Source: Pseudomonadota bacterium (lineage in GTDB: Bacteria; Bdellovibrionota; UBA1018). Taken from it: a stretch of 64,000 nt of DNA. Positions 1 to 8,834 of the stretch are shown here, piece after piece. The stretch is taken from contig JAIXQO010000003.1 in assembly GCA_027485695.1 (NCBI GenBank), forward strand, positions 62,001 to 126,000. Reading direction: 5' to 3'. The translations under genes and the position numbers were made by a program. The notes under the pieces are model-generated. The model was not told the origin of the DNA, did not search any database, and was given only the letters and a program-made list of their open reading frames with translations. Position 1 is the stretch's first letter; each line of letters opens with the position of its first letter.

Positions 1-156
1 GCGGCAAGGAAGGTCGATCGGCGAGCCTTTAGGCTCTTCGTTCCCTATTTTATCTGGGTCGCTTTCGCGACCTTATTGAACGAAGAAATTTTGAGGCTTA
101 ATCCGGCAAAAGTGGCTACGCAATCAAATGCCATCGCGATAACGTTTATGGAATAG
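1..156 (+). CDS. TspO/MBR family protein, C-terminal fragment (partial)
   Basis: The window opens inside a gene. Frame 1 runs for 51 codons to a TAG stop at 154-156. It contains LFVPYFIWVAFATLLN, which resembles the last membrane helix of TspO/MBR (tryptophan-rich sensory) proteins, where a VPYLxWVxFAxxLN-type block is conserved. TspO proteins are small five-helix membrane proteins that bind porphyrins and related ligands. The final 25 or so residues are more variable. Only one helix is visible, so the family call rests on this one motif, and the start and upstream context lie outside the window. The 131 bases between its stop and the next gene hold nothing I recognise. Confidence 0.6.
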   Translation, partial: AARKVDRRAFRLFVPYFIWVAFATLLNEEILRLNPAKVATQSNAIAITFME

Positions 157-287
157 TTAAGTTGATATACATTCGGACATAGGATTCTTGAACGTATTTC
201 GTGCCAAGTGAACGAATGCTTCTTGCGGTTGCTGAGGCAAGTAACTGGCTGACGTGACTGTCTGTTGTGCCCGGGTCTTCTTTCTTG

Positions 288-3194
288 TTAATGGTTCAGA
301 ATATCGTAGTAGTTAATCAGGTTTCTCCGACGAGCGATAACCGCCTCAATTTGTTCTGGCTTGAGGTAACCACCTAGGTCGCGCTGAATAGATTCAGGGC
401 TCCAAGCCTTGAGATGATTGATAAACTCTGGATTCTTTGCCGCCATGTTCATGAGCTGATCTTTTAAGACCTTATCTTCTGGCCCGCCCGTCGTGCCGTA
501 TTGATTCACAAACTTACCGATGTCGTTGTCATAAAACGCTAGCCCGTGATCGATCGCAATGAACTTCGGATCTTTTAGATAAAAAGGCCCTTTTCTCAAA
601 TCTATCACTTCGGGGAGAGTTTCGTTTGTTTGCACAAGGAAGTTATGTCCGCCGGTCCGGTGTCGATCGATATTTCCAATCAAAAAGTCGAATAGGACCA
701 TATCGTCCGGTGTCTTGTTGGAGACCACTTCAGACAGATTCATCAAAGTTTCTTTGCCGTCTTTCCCAATCACGCGCACTTTTTTCGTATCGATGAATTT
801 TTGAGCTGAGTAGACTTTACCGTCGATCTCGATCAATTCTGTCTGCGCAACTTTTCCGAATTTTATCTGATTGCTAACCACATAGGCGGCGGCCTCTTTT
901 TTTGTCGAAAGTCTGCTGCTTTTAATGATGAACGTTTCGCCTGATTTCGTTTTGTAGACCTTACAGCCGCCTGCTTCGGTCACTCCCATATCTATTCCGC
1001 GGGCATTAAATGTCTCCTCGGAAAAGCCGTCTTCCTTTAGGATGCGCTCGATCTCATTTTCATTCTCGTAAGTAAGCGGTTGAAGTGATCTTGGAATACG
1101 GGCGTCCGTTCCCAGAACCCCTTGACCTTTCATTTCTAAAAGCACGGATTCCGTTCGTGAAGATGCGGCGTCGGCGATGCGTTTTTCTTTTTCCTTCTCT
1201 GATAGTTTTTCCCAATCTACGCCTTTAAGCTGTGCGATTCGTTTTGCTTCGGTAGTGAGCGCTGCTCGATGTTTTTCAACGAGCTTTGCTTGCATTTCTT
1301 CTCGAAGAGCGGCGATGGCTTGGGCTTTTTTCGGATTCAAAATCGTTTTGGCTTCGTCGAGCCACGTCGGTACGTTGTGAGCGATATTAGCCAGGCGCTG
1401 CACGGACGGAGGGACGTCGTTGCCGAAGAGCTCGCTGAATTCTCGATAGGCTTTTTTCCGGAGTTCCGTCAGTTCGGCGGCCGCTTTTTTGATGTCAGGT
1501 CCAGCCGAGGGATCGACCGAAACAACGAGGTCTTCTTTCATCTCGCGGAAACCAGGTTCTTCTGGCTTGGGTCCATCAATGCCGGTCCGTTTTCCGTTCA
1601 CTTTCGTTGGAGACGGCGGTACGTCAGTCGAAGCCTGAACGACGGTTTTCGGCGGTTCGACGGACAGACCTCCGCTTTTGAATTTCGTTAGTGCCTTTTC
1701 TAGTCGAACACCGTCACCGCTCTTGGCGGCTTTAAAAATCTCTTTTGCAAGCTGCGCCTTTTCACCACTGGAGGCACTTTTTAGCGCAACTAACAGCTGT
1801 TCAATCTCGTTTTCACCGAGGCCCTTTTGTTTCGCTAGATAACGAACGAAACGGACTTCGGCTGCGGATCCGACCTTTGAAAGGACTTTGCCGAGGCCCT
1901 TGCCGACACCGAAGAACGCTAAGTCGATAGCGATCGACTTGTATCCTTCTACTAGTTCGTCGCTGAGCACGTTTTCCATGCTCTCGTCAGTCAATAGACC
2001 GAGCATGTTTGATCCGGCGAGGCGCGCCCGGGAATTCGATTGTTGAATTTGGAGCGCTATCAAACCATAGACGGCACCCAGTCCAGTTTCGGCAAGCGCG
2101 ATTCCCGTCGCGGTCATTCCTATAGCGGTACCTGCTCCGCCGGTAAGCAGACCTACGCCGATGGCTCCCACCGTGCCCACAACCATCATTTGAGTTTTGC
2201 GTACATTGGCTTCGCTTAGCGCCGTACAGAGGATACTAGCAACGGCTGGATCCTTGGTGCGAGGATCCGACAGCATCGTTGCGATCGCCTCCGGATAGTC
2301 GGCCATTTCCGAGCCCATCGCGGCATTCACGGAGTTCATCCATCGTATCGCCCCGGTCGCTGGATTTCCGGCGACGTTCTTTTTTCCTGCGGCATCTACG
2401 ATTGACTTGTGTTGGGCGACAATGGCTTGGCCGCCGGTGATTTTATCGGATTCCTTTTCCCACCGCTCACGGAGTTCCTTCTGCATGAGTCGAACGCTCG
2501 AACCATAAATCAACTTTTTACCGACGCCACTGACCGACGTGAAAATTTGTTTGCCTTCCGCGCAGTGACGGAACCCTAAGTTCCCATCGTGAAGTAGGCG
2601 CGTGTGCGAAAGCATCGTTTCGGTCGACATGAAAAGCTTCACCACACGGTCGTTTTCAATCATGGTGCGCAGGGCTTCGGCCGCCAGCATCTGATTCTTT
2701 TCTCTGACTTCTGACGCATTTTCGCTGCTTTTCCTGAGGACGTCTCCGAATTTTGCGCAAAGTTGGTTGAAGCGGGTGAATTTCTCGGTCAATTCCGCGG
2801 CTATCGTATCGGAGTCTTTGGCCTCAAGTCGTTTGAGTTCTTGGTCTGAGCGTTTCAGCGCTGCCGTACGTTCATCTAGGAATCGATCGTAGACGACCGC
2901 AATTTTCTTCACGGTTCGTGGCCAGTCGCTGGATTGAATCACCTGGACAGTTCTACGAATGATCGATTCTTGGTGTCTATTTAGAGGTGTATTCGTTGAC
3001 GGACAACTCTTGCCGAGAGTGCGCACGAGTTCTCGCTGCGCTCCGGAGTCAACCACCTCGGTCGCGCAAGTTTGAAAGCTTTGTAAGACTCCGGTATCGG
3101 CATGAACGTTTCGAGGCGGCAGAATACCCAGGCTTAGGATCGATAGCCCAATAGCGCCGTATGGTCGAAATGAATTCTTCCGTGTATTCTTCAC
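288..3194 (-). CDS. Exported protein with FAM20/HipA/PI-kinase-like kinase core
   Basis: A 968-residue protein with an N-terminal signal peptide (cleavage probably after VHA, residue 32). Residues 100-260 are charged and helical, and 336-383 form a Gly/Ala-rich hydrophobic stretch. The C-terminal 200 residues look like an atypical kinase: a candidate ATP-binding lysine in FIIKSS, a catalytic-loop-like block FDFLIGNIDRHRTGGHN with D843, and a metal-binding-like AIDHGLAF with D882. This layout occurs in FAM20/VLK-type secretory kinases, HipA and PI3/4-kinase-like bacterial enzymes, and sequence alone does not say which. Its ATG overlaps the stop of the upstream gene by 4 bases, so translation is probably coupled. 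It ends the 4953-288 operon. Substrate and export destination are unknown. Confidence 0.7.
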   Translation of the reverse strand: MKNTRKNSFRPYGAIGLSILSLGILPPRNVHADTGVLQSFQTCATEVVDSGAQRELVRTLGKSCPSTNTPLNRHQESIIRRTVQVIQSSDWPRTVKKIAVVYDRFLDERTAALKRSDQELKRLEAKDSDTIAAELTEKFTRFNQLCAKFGDVLRKSSENASEVREKNQMLAAEALRTMIENDRVVKLFMSTETMLSHTRLLHDGNLGFRHCAEGKQIFTSVSGVGKKLIYGSSVRLMQKELRERWEKESDKITGGQAIVAQHKSIVDAAGKKNVAGNPATGAIRWMNSVNAAMGSEMADYPEAIATMLSDPRTKDPAVASILCTALSEANVRKTQMMVVGTVGAIGVGLLTGGAGTAIGMTATGIALAETGLGAVYGLIALQIQQSNSRARLAGSNMLGLLTDESMENVLSDELVEGYKSIAIDLAFFGVGKGLGKVLSKVGSAAEVRFVRYLAKQKGLGENEIEQLLVALKSASSGEKAQLAKEIFKAAKSGDGVRLEKALTKFKSGGLSVEPPKTVVQASTDVPPSPTKVNGKRTGIDGPKPEEPGFREMKEDLVVSVDPSAGPDIKKAAAELTELRKKAYREFSELFGNDVPPSVQRLANIAHNVPTWLDEAKTILNPKKAQAIAALREEMQAKLVEKHRAALTTEAKRIAQLKGVDWEKLSEKEKEKRIADAASSRTESVLLEMKGQGVLGTDARIPRSLQPLTYENENEIERILKEDGFSEETFNARGIDMGVTEAGGCKVYKTKSGETFIIKSSRLSTKKEAAAYVVSNQIKFGKVAQTELIEIDGKVYSAQKFIDTKKVRVIGKDGKETLMNLSEVVSNKTPDDMVLFDFLIGNIDRHRTGGHNFLVQTNETLPEVIDLRKGPFYLKDPKFIAIDHGLAFYDNDIGKFVNQYGTTGGPEDKVLKDQLMNMAAKNPEFINHLKAWSPESIQRDLGGYLKPEQIEAVIARRRNLINYYDILNH

Positions 3195-3901
3195 CGCTTC
3201 TTCCTATTTTCTTCCGCTTCTTCTTTCATCTTTTGGAACCAGCGCTGATCTTCGGATACTTCTTCGTCCTCTTCGGGATTTCCCGAGCTTCCAAGCTGTA
3301 GTTGATCACCCCGGATCTTAGTCGGACGATCGAGCAGGGTTTTCGTGATTTTTAAGATTTGCTCGTTCGTGCAGTGCGGAGCGCAAGGCGTGGGGATTTG
3401 GACGGAGAGTTTTACCTTTTCGTAAGTTCCGTTTTGATTCTTAACGACTCCATCGACGTTGTAGTGAAGTCCTCGCGCGTTCGGATGAGCGGCGTCGAGA
3501 GGTTCATAGTCGATGCGGTATTTCATGTATTGATGGCCATCGGGGCTACGTGACATCCAGCCCACAGGTTTTCCGTAGAAAATACTCTTATCCATGGTAC
3601 CAAAACTTTGTTCGAGCTTCGTGTAGTCCGAGAAATCGATGCCTTCTTTTTTTAGGTTGATGCCCGGGCTCTTCAGGATGAACTCTCGAGCTTGTTCCAA
3701 CGATTTGAAAATAATGTTCGGTTCGCCGAGGCCCGCGGCGCGGTTCTTACGGTAGAGTTCGATCCAGTTTTTGGTTTCTTTGCCTTCTTCGAAAAATGGT
3801 TTGATGCCATCGAGGCTTCGACAGCTCTCATAGAGCGGTCCTGCGTTCGTTACGGAAACCGGCAAGAAGACGCAGGCAAGAAATGCGCAAGCGATCCTCA
3901 T
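3191..3901 (-). CDS. Exported protein of unknown function, middle gene of the kinase operon
   Basis: About 236 residues beginning MRIACAFLACVFLPVSVTNA, a clear signal peptide, then a mature part starting GPLYESC. I chose the ATG at 3901 because it overlaps the upstream stop in an ATGA arrangement; an ATG nine bases earlier would add MRA and lengthen the overlap. The mature protein has a cysteine pair in TPCAPHCTNE and a tail rich in Glu and Lys. I do not recognise a family. Tight coupling on both sides (4-base overlaps) suggests the three proteins of this operon are made together and may act together. Confidence 0.75.
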   Translation of the reverse strand: MRIACAFLACVFLPVSVTNAGPLYESCRSLDGIKPFFEEGKETKNWIELYRKNRAAGLGEPNIIFKSLEQAREFILKSPGINLKKEGIDFSDYTKLEQSFGTMDKSIFYGKPVGWMSRSPDGHQYMKYRIDYEPLDAAHPNARGLHYNVDGVVKNQNGTYEKVKLSVQIPTPCAPHCTNEQILKITKTLLDRPTKIRGDQLQLGSSGNPEEDEEVSEDQRWFQKMKEEAEENRKKR

Positions 3902-4953
3902 AGCGCGCACCCCGCAAATCGGCCGGCGACTTCGGTCATGCCGCTTTTTTCCAAATGGGCGAGAAACTCGATCTCTTCATCTGGAACATTGCCCTTTACG
4001 AGACGTTTGATGAAATTTCCATTCTTAAACAGGTTGTCGAGTCCATTGAATCCGCGCTTTAGTAGACTTGCTAATCGATGGAGCTTGGTGAGCTTTTGCG
4101 TATAACTCTTGATCGTTACTACGAGTTTCGCAGCACCGGCTCCCTCGGTCAGGGCAGTGATGAGCGCGTCAGTGCCCAAACTTCCGATTACGTTGCAGAG
4201 TATTTGAGCTTTTGCCTCGCCCGGCAGTGCGATGATGCCATCGACCATCTTGGCTACTTCGTCTTGGACGTTTTTCAAAAACGATTTCACCTTTTCCCAT
4301 TTTTTACCCAGGTCGCTGAGGGCGGCCTGAGGATCGGATAGGCCGACGATCACTTTGTGGATCATTCCGAGGGAGTCTTTGACGGCTCCCACAGTTGAAT
4401 CACCGATTCCAGCTACGACGCCCTCAAGGCAAGCGAACGCTCGAGCAAGGTAAGGGTCTTGGAAGATGAGATTTTTCAATTCCTCGATATCGGGAAATGC
4501 GGCCGCACCCAGGTTTCCGGCCGAACAATGCGGTGACGTTTGTTCGGCGTAAGCAGAGGAGATTGAAAAAAGTCGTTTCCAGGGTCGAATGGATGCGACT
4601 GCGCGGGATTTGAATTGCTCAAGTAGTTGAAATGATTTCGCCGGTGTTTCCGCGATTGCGTAGGTGAGGAAGTATCGTCCCTGAGTGTAAACGACCGTTG
4701 CGGCGCCAGAGTTTACCGACTGTGGTTTGGAGAACTCTGGAATGGATTTCGGAATTTCGATTAGGAACACGACTTTTTTCAGAGCAGAGTCGGTATAAAA
4801 TTGATCCACTTGGAGGTACCCATGACGCTGACCTCCGACCATTCGGGCTCTCAGCCCGATGGATTCAAAGCGGTCACGCTGGTCCAGTACTGGATCAGGA
4901 GCGGCTCCAGCGATTCCGATAAATAAAAAGAAAAACACTAGGTAGCGGACCAT
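3898..4953 (-). CDS. Exported protein of unknown function, first gene of the kinase operon
   Basis: A 351-residue protein with a signal peptide (VRYLVFFFLFIGIAGAAPDP). Residues 25-135 look like a small beta-rich domain. The second half is mostly helical with Gly/Ala-rich stretches (GSLGTDALITALTEGAGAAK), a composition also seen in the neighbouring kinase-like protein. It ends in GRFAGCAL. No family was recognised. It starts the three-gene operon; its promoter should lie in the 90 or so bases between 4953 and the nadV terminator. Confidence 0.75.
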   Translation of the reverse strand: MVRYLVFFFLFIGIAGAAPDPVLDQRDRFESIGLRARMVGGQRHGYLQVDQFYTDSALKKVVFLIEIPKSIPEFSKPQSVNSGAATVVYTQGRYFLTYAIAETPAKSFQLLEQFKSRAVASIRPWKRLFSISSAYAEQTSPHCSAGNLGAAAFPDIEELKNLIFQDPYLARAFACLEGVVAGIGDSTVGAVKDSLGMIHKVIVGLSDPQAALSDLGKKWEKVKSFLKNVQDEVAKMVDGIIALPGEAKAQILCNVIGSLGTDALITALTEGAGAAKLVVTIKSYTQKLTKLHRLASLLKRGFNGLDNLFKNGNFIKRLVKGNVPDEEIEFLAHLEKSGMTEVAGRFAGCAL

Positions 4954-5041
4954 AGAAACTGATCGGAATTTCTGCAGTCCTTATGAAACGGATTCAATTA
5001 GTGTCAAAAAAATGTTGCCAGATGGGATACAATGATTCGCG

Positions 5042-5083
5042 AAAAAAAAGGCGATTCAGGTGAATGACCCGAACCGCCTTTTT
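5042..5083 (-). terminator. Intrinsic terminator of the prs-nadV operon
   Basis: Inverted repeat AAAAAGGCGATTCAGG / CCCGAACCGCCTTTTT with a 7-base loop, starting 19 bases past the nadV stop. Two positions are A-C mismatches if read on the plus strand but become G-U wobbles in minus-strand RNA. The minus-strand transcript therefore has an unbroken 16-pair stem followed by a run of U (A run at 5042-5049). That assigns it to nadV. Confidence 0.85.
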
Positions 5084-5101
5084 AGTTTTTGATTTCGGGT
5101 A

Positions 5102-6577
5102 CTAGGACGCCGAGATCCGTTCTCTGATTTGCGAGAAGCTTTCTTTGACGATGAACTTGCCGTCTCGGAACACTTCTCGAAGCAGGTTGCCTGGAACGTC
5201 TGCATTCAGTGCATAACCGTCTTGGAATCGATAGGACTTACCGTCTTGAAACACGGCCACACGGCCTTTCTGAGACTTCTTGGTGCCATCGTCAGTCTTT
5301 GGGTCTTTGAAGATCTGCTTCTCTTGCCCATCGATCACACAGAGTGTGGATTTGAGCGCGAATCCAAACGTATCACGTGTGTTGTATTGATACGTGTAGG
5401 AACCGATGCCGAATACGACATTCGTGGAAGCGAATCCTTGTTCTCTCAAGCGACGAAGAATCTCTTTTGCACGAGTGAGGGTAATGGCATCGCCGTAGAT
5501 GAGTCCGATGTGGGAGTCGAGAACCTGAAAGCCTTGCGCGGATTTGGTACCGCCGAAGATATCCCAAAGCGCTTGCACAGCTCCTTTGCGCGCAAGCGAT
5601 CCTTCTGGTGCACTGGGGTCGCCGCAGATGATGAGTACCGGATCGCCCGAATCCGGACGAATAACGACCTTATCGATCATGCCGCCTTTGCGCGCGAGAA
5701 TCTTGTCCTTGAGTGCAGGAATGACTCGTCCAATGACGTCCCAGAAATCGTAGCCGTCGGAAACGATCGATACGATGCCATTCGGGTGAACGACACTCAA
5801 CATGCGATCGAGGTACGCAAAATCGTCGCCGTACGCGCACTGGATGCTGTGCTCGGTTGCGGGAACCGAGGTGCCGATGAGTTCTTTTTCGATATTGGCG
5901 CCGTAGTAGTATTCAGCGGCCGTGATCGCTGGGATCGTATCCGTCCCGACGAACGACGTGAGATGACCTAGACCGCTTAACATTGCCGAGCGTAGGGAGC
6001 TCATGCCGCGCATCGAGAAATCGTGGCCTTGGAACGGAACGAAACCGGCATCACCGACCGTTTCTTGAGCGTAATGGGACAGGAGTTTTTTGTACTCGTG
6101 CGCGATCGTAGCGCTCGTGGAAGGCTGCCAGAGTTCTGCGGACGCCAGGGACTCGATGAAGTTCGTCAGCCAGAAAAACTGGGGATGAGTGTTTTGGATC
6201 GTCAGCACCGGCACGCGCAAGGGAACGCGAGTCCCTTCTGGAAGCGCGTGAATCGAAAGCGGCAAGTAACCGAGATCGTGCAGCTCTTCGAGATGTTTCG
6301 TATCGGGGTTGGCGTCGCCCAACGTATGCTTGATGACCCGGACGTATTCGGCGATGACGTCTTTTTTGGGTCGCGCGAAGAAATGATCGCTAAAAAGCTC
6401 GATCAAGTACTCTTGAATGAACGCCTGGCCGCCGAACCAAACGACGTGGTCGACGTCATTCATACGAGTTGCGCGCGGTGTCCAGGTGGAGTACACGAGT
6501 TCCGTTTTCTGTGGATACATCGCACGGTGGGAAATTTTATAGAAGTCACAAAGAATGGGCATGATCATCGATTTCAT
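5102..6577 (-). CDS. nadV: Nicotinamide phosphoribosyltransferase
   Basis: A 491-residue NAMPT/NadV homologue of normal length. It converts nicotinamide and PRPP to nicotinamide mononucleotide, the first step of NAD salvage without deamidation. Motifs match characterised NAMPT: GTDTIPAI with D213 at the position that binds the nicotinamide amide, TEHS with the catalytic-type histidine H243, and RPDSGDP with R307 and D309. The N-terminus (CDFYKISHRAMYP) is also typical. The start codon overlaps the stop of the upstream PRPP synthetase homologue by 4 bases, so substrate supply and use are co-expressed. Regulation is probably by the adjacent NrtR-type repressor. No NMN adenylyltransferase gene is present in the window, so that step must be encoded elsewhere. 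Confidence 0.95.
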   Translation of the reverse strand: MKSMIMPILCDFYKISHRAMYPQKTELVYSTWTPRATRMNDVDHVVWFGGQAFIQEYLIELFSDHFFARPKKDVIAEYVRVIKHTLGDANPDTKHLEELHDLGYLPLSIHALPEGTRVPLRVPVLTIQNTHPQFFWLTNFIESLASAELWQPSTSATIAHEYKKLLSHYAQETVGDAGFVPFQGHDFSMRGMSSLRSAMLSGLGHLTSFVGTDTIPAITAAEYYYGANIEKELIGTSVPATEHSIQCAYGDDFAYLDRMLSVVHPNGIVSIVSDGYDFWDVIGRVIPALKDKILARKGGMIDKVVIRPDSGDPVLIICGDPSAPEGSLARKGAVQALWDIFGGTKSAQGFQVLDSHIGLIYGDAITLTRAKEILRRLREQGFASTNVVFGIGSYTYQYNTRDTFGFALKSTLCVIDGQEKQIFKDPKTDDGTKKSQKGRVAVFQDGKSYRFQDGYALNADVPGNLLREVFRDGKFIVKESFSQIRERISAS

Positions 6578-7356
6578 GAACGGTACTCCTGGTATTGAAT
6601 CGTGTTGTCGCTTTGGATTGCCTCGCCGCGTGCAGTGAAGATACGACGAATGCCGGCTTGTAAAAGCGGTGCCAAGCCTTGGGTAAATAGACCATGGGTA
6701 ATGAACAAGTGAGTCTCAGTCGCGCCTTTGGCGAGTAGTTCGCGTGCGAGAGCGCAAAAGGTTGCTCCGCCGTCGCAAATGTCATCGACGATCAGGACCT
6801 TCTGGCCGCTCGGATCGCCGACCACCGCATAGGATTCAATCTTACCGGTGCTCTGGTTGCGGACTTTTTCGCCGTAAATCGAGGGCGACGAATAGATGGC
6901 TCCGTATCGATCGCGTGCGCCTTTGTCTGGGTAGGCGAGTAGGTGGATCGAAAGGAGTTTCGCGACTTGACCGACTTTTTCAGTGGGATAAATGGCGCGT
7001 GCGCGCTCGATCAGTGTGGTCGCAACAGAGCTATGCGGATCGAGTATTACTATTTCGTCGAACCGGAGGCTGTTGATCAGAGTCGCGAAGGGACGAAGCG
7101 CGAAAGTTGTTTCGTTACTGACGGGTTTATCCTGTCTTGCGTAGGGGAGGTAATTGATCTCGAGCTTGGTTTTATGACCTGCGAGGTCTAATAGTGCTTT
7201 CAACTGTGCGAGGTGAACGAGTTCGGATTCATCGGAGAACTCCCAGCGAACCCAGTAGTCAGGAGCGTCGAGGAGTTCGTTCGGAAGCTTCCAGACCTGT
7301 GAGGTTCGATCCGGAAAATGCGTGATTTTGAGAGGATGACCGTTCAGGAGGAGCAT
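6574..7356 (-). CDS. Ribose-phosphate pyrophosphokinase homologue
   Basis: A 260-residue protein with the PRPP-binding loop KVLIVDDICDGGATF near the C-terminus, plus LPYARQDKP and LDPHSS, which correspond to conserved ATP/ribose-phosphate blocks of PRPP synthetase. It is about 50 residues shorter than housekeeping Prs (about 310) and clearly divergent, like the specialised Prs copies that accompany nadV in some bacteria and phages. It would make PRPP for NadV. It is the first gene of the operon. The sequence AAGGTG a few bases upstream of the ATG is a plausible ribosome binding site, and a large palindrome lies 17-47 bases upstream. Confidence 0.9.
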   Translation of the reverse strand: MLLLNGHPLKITHFPDRTSQVWKLPNELLDAPDYWVRWEFSDESELVHLAQLKALLDLAGHKTKLEINYLPYARQDKPVSNETTFALRPFATLINSLRFDEIVILDPHSSVATTLIERARAIYPTEKVGQVAKLLSIHLLAYPDKGARDRYGAIYSSPSIYGEKVRNQSTGKIESYAVVGDPSGQKVLIVDDICDGGATFCALARELLAKGATETHLFITHGLFTQGLAPLLQAGIRRIFTARGEAIQSDNTIQYQEYRS

Positions 7357-7372
7357 GTTTTTAGTTTCACCT

Positions 7373-7403
7373 TTTACTTAGTGTACTAAGTACACTAAGT
7401 AAA
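7373..7403. promoter_or_regulatory. Candidate NrtR operator (31-bp palindrome)
   Basis: Two 15-base arms (TTTACTTAGTGTACT and its exact reverse complement) flank a single central base. The core TAGTGTACTAAGTACACTA fits the general TGT-N-ACA-type palindromes bound by NrtR regulators. It lies between the divergently placed prs-nadV operon and the nrtR-like gene, 16 bases from the prs start codon, so a bound dimer could block transcription of the operon and perhaps of the regulator. Confidence 0.85.
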
Positions 7404-7488
7404 GTCGATAGAATAATTGCGGAGCGTTATTTCGTTAATCATATCGTTTACTTGTAGTGTCTCACGCGATCAGGCTAAGATCAAAAAT

Positions 7489-8187
7489 ATGGGCGAAAAA
7501 TCATTTTCCGAACCCGTCAAGATTTCGGTAGCCGTAGATACAGTGGTTTTCGGATACGAAGAAGGGCAGCTTTTTCTGCTCTTGATCGAACGTGCGTTTG
7601 AGCCCTTCGTGGGCCAGTGGGCCTTGCCCGGGGGATTTGTCACCGAAGGCGAGGATCTAGAGTCAGCCGCATATCGGGAACTTCAAGAAGAGACGGGAGT
7701 GGAGACGGTCTATTTGGAGCAGCTCTATTCATATGGTGCTCCGAAGAGGGATCCAAGATTCCGCGTCATCAGTGTTGCGTATTACGCACTGGTGCGAGCC
7801 CAAGGTTTAAATCTCAAGGCTGGCAGCGACGCCAAGAATGCGCGATGGTTTCCCGTTTCGAAACTTCCTAAGCTCGCTTTTGATCACGCGCAGATCGTCG
7901 AACGGGCGCTCGAGCGACTCAGGTCAAAAATCCAATACGAACCACTCGCGTTTGATCTTTTGCCGGTCGAGTTTACACTTCAGCAACTTCAGCAATTTTT
8001 CGAAGCTGTTTTGGATAAAACGCTCGATAAACGGAATTTTAGAAAAAAAATTCAGGCCTACGATTTCTTAAAAGAGCTCAGGAAGCTCAAGAACGTCAAG
8101 TTCCGTTCCCCCGTGCTCTATCGTTTTGAACGTGCCAAGTTCGATCGGATGCGCAAGCGCGGCATCACGTTTTCGGTTGGTGCGTAG
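7489..8187 (+). CDS. nrtR: NrtR-type NUDIX transcriptional regulator of NAD metabolism
   Basis: A 232-residue protein with an N-terminal NUDIX domain and a C-terminal part (about 150-232) consistent with the winged helix of NrtR repressors (KNFRKKIQAYDFLKEL..., RKRGITFSVGA). NrtR represses NAD biosynthesis genes and releases DNA on binding ADP-ribose or related ligands. The NUDIX box is complete (residues 49-71, ending RELQEETGV), so hydrolase activity may be retained, which many NrtR proteins have lost. I start it at the ATG at 7489 because the earlier in-frame start adds a sequence unlike the family. Gene context (nadV, PRPP synthetase, palindrome) strongly supports the role. Confidence 0.9.
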   Translation: MGEKSFSEPVKISVAVDTVVFGYEEGQLFLLLIERAFEPFVGQWALPGGFVTEGEDLESAAYRELQEETGVETVYLEQLYSYGAPKRDPRFRVISVAYYALVRAQGLNLKAGSDAKNARWFPVSKLPKLAFDHAQIVERALERLRSKIQYEPLAFDLLPVEFTLQQLQQFFEAVLDKTLDKRNFRKKIQAYDFLKELRKLKNVKFRSPVLYRFERAKFDRMRKRGITFSVGA

Positions 8188-8201
8188 GTTATTCGTGTCG
8201 C

Positions 8202-8834
8202 CTATTTCAAGACTTCGTTGATGATGTCCAAGACGGCTTCGGTCCGTCGAAGATTGTCTGCGGAGGTCTTGAATGCCGGAATCATCGCAATCAAACGGTA
8301 GTCAATCAGATTTGCATTGGTCACGGTCACTTCCCAGACGTCGCTCACCCAGCTCTGAGATCGGCGATACATCTTGAAGGATTCCTGTTTAGACGCATTG
8401 GTGATCGTGAACTTCGTGCTGAAGAATTCCGCTTTTTGCGATGAACCGAGCTGAGTTCGTCCGTTTAGAATCGTGTACTGGGTCGAGAAAACTCCGAAAA
8501 AGCTCTTCCAGATGTTTTCCTGGACCGTACCAATCATAACACCGTTGCAATCTTTGATGTCAATCGTGGAACCCAAGGAGAGAAGTCTTTTTCGTGCGGT
8601 AGCTACGAGTTTATCTTGAGCATTATAGAGTTCGAAAGTCTCTGCAACTTTCCACTTCTTCTGAATGATCTTACCGAAGCCCTTGCCGTTTTTGTCTTGA
8701 AGATCCATGTCGGCGCCGGCGCGGTGAGCGATTTCTACTGCTTGAAAGTAGGCCGGAAGTTTCACTTCCGGGCAACTTGCGGAAGCAAATGAAATAGCGC
8801 CGATCAAAGTCAAAAACGAAATTGCAAACTTCAT
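8202..8834 (-). CDS. Exported LURP-one-related / scramblase-fold protein
   Basis: About 210 residues. It opens with a signal peptide (MKFAISFLTLIGAISFASAS, start chosen at 8834 so the signal begins the protein). The mature part resembles LURP-one-related (LOR) proteins of the Tubby/scramblase fold: FELYNAQDKLVATARKRLL followed by a STIDIKDCNG strand-turn and a repeated beta-strand pattern. LOR proteins are usually cytoplasmic or membrane-associated and their biochemical role is unclear, so an exported version is unusual. It converges on nrtR with only 14 bases between the stops. Confidence is good for the gene and moderate for the fold. Confidence 0.7.
   Translation of the reverse strand: MKFAISFLTLIGAISFASASCPEVKLPAYFQAVEIAHRAGADMDLQDKNGKGFGKIIQKKWKVAETFELYNAQDKLVATARKRLLSLGSTIDIKDCNGVMIGTVQENIWKSFFGVFSTQYTILNGRTQLGSSQKAEFFSTKFTITNASKQESFKMYRRSQSWVSDVWEVTVTNANLIDYRLIAMIPAFKTSADNLRRTEAVLDIINEVLK

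Noticed and set aside
5102..7356. nadV plus prs as a phage-derived NAD module
   Set aside because: Similar pairs occur in phages, but no phage gene, integrase or attachment site is nearby, and the NrtR operator fits chromosomal regulation.
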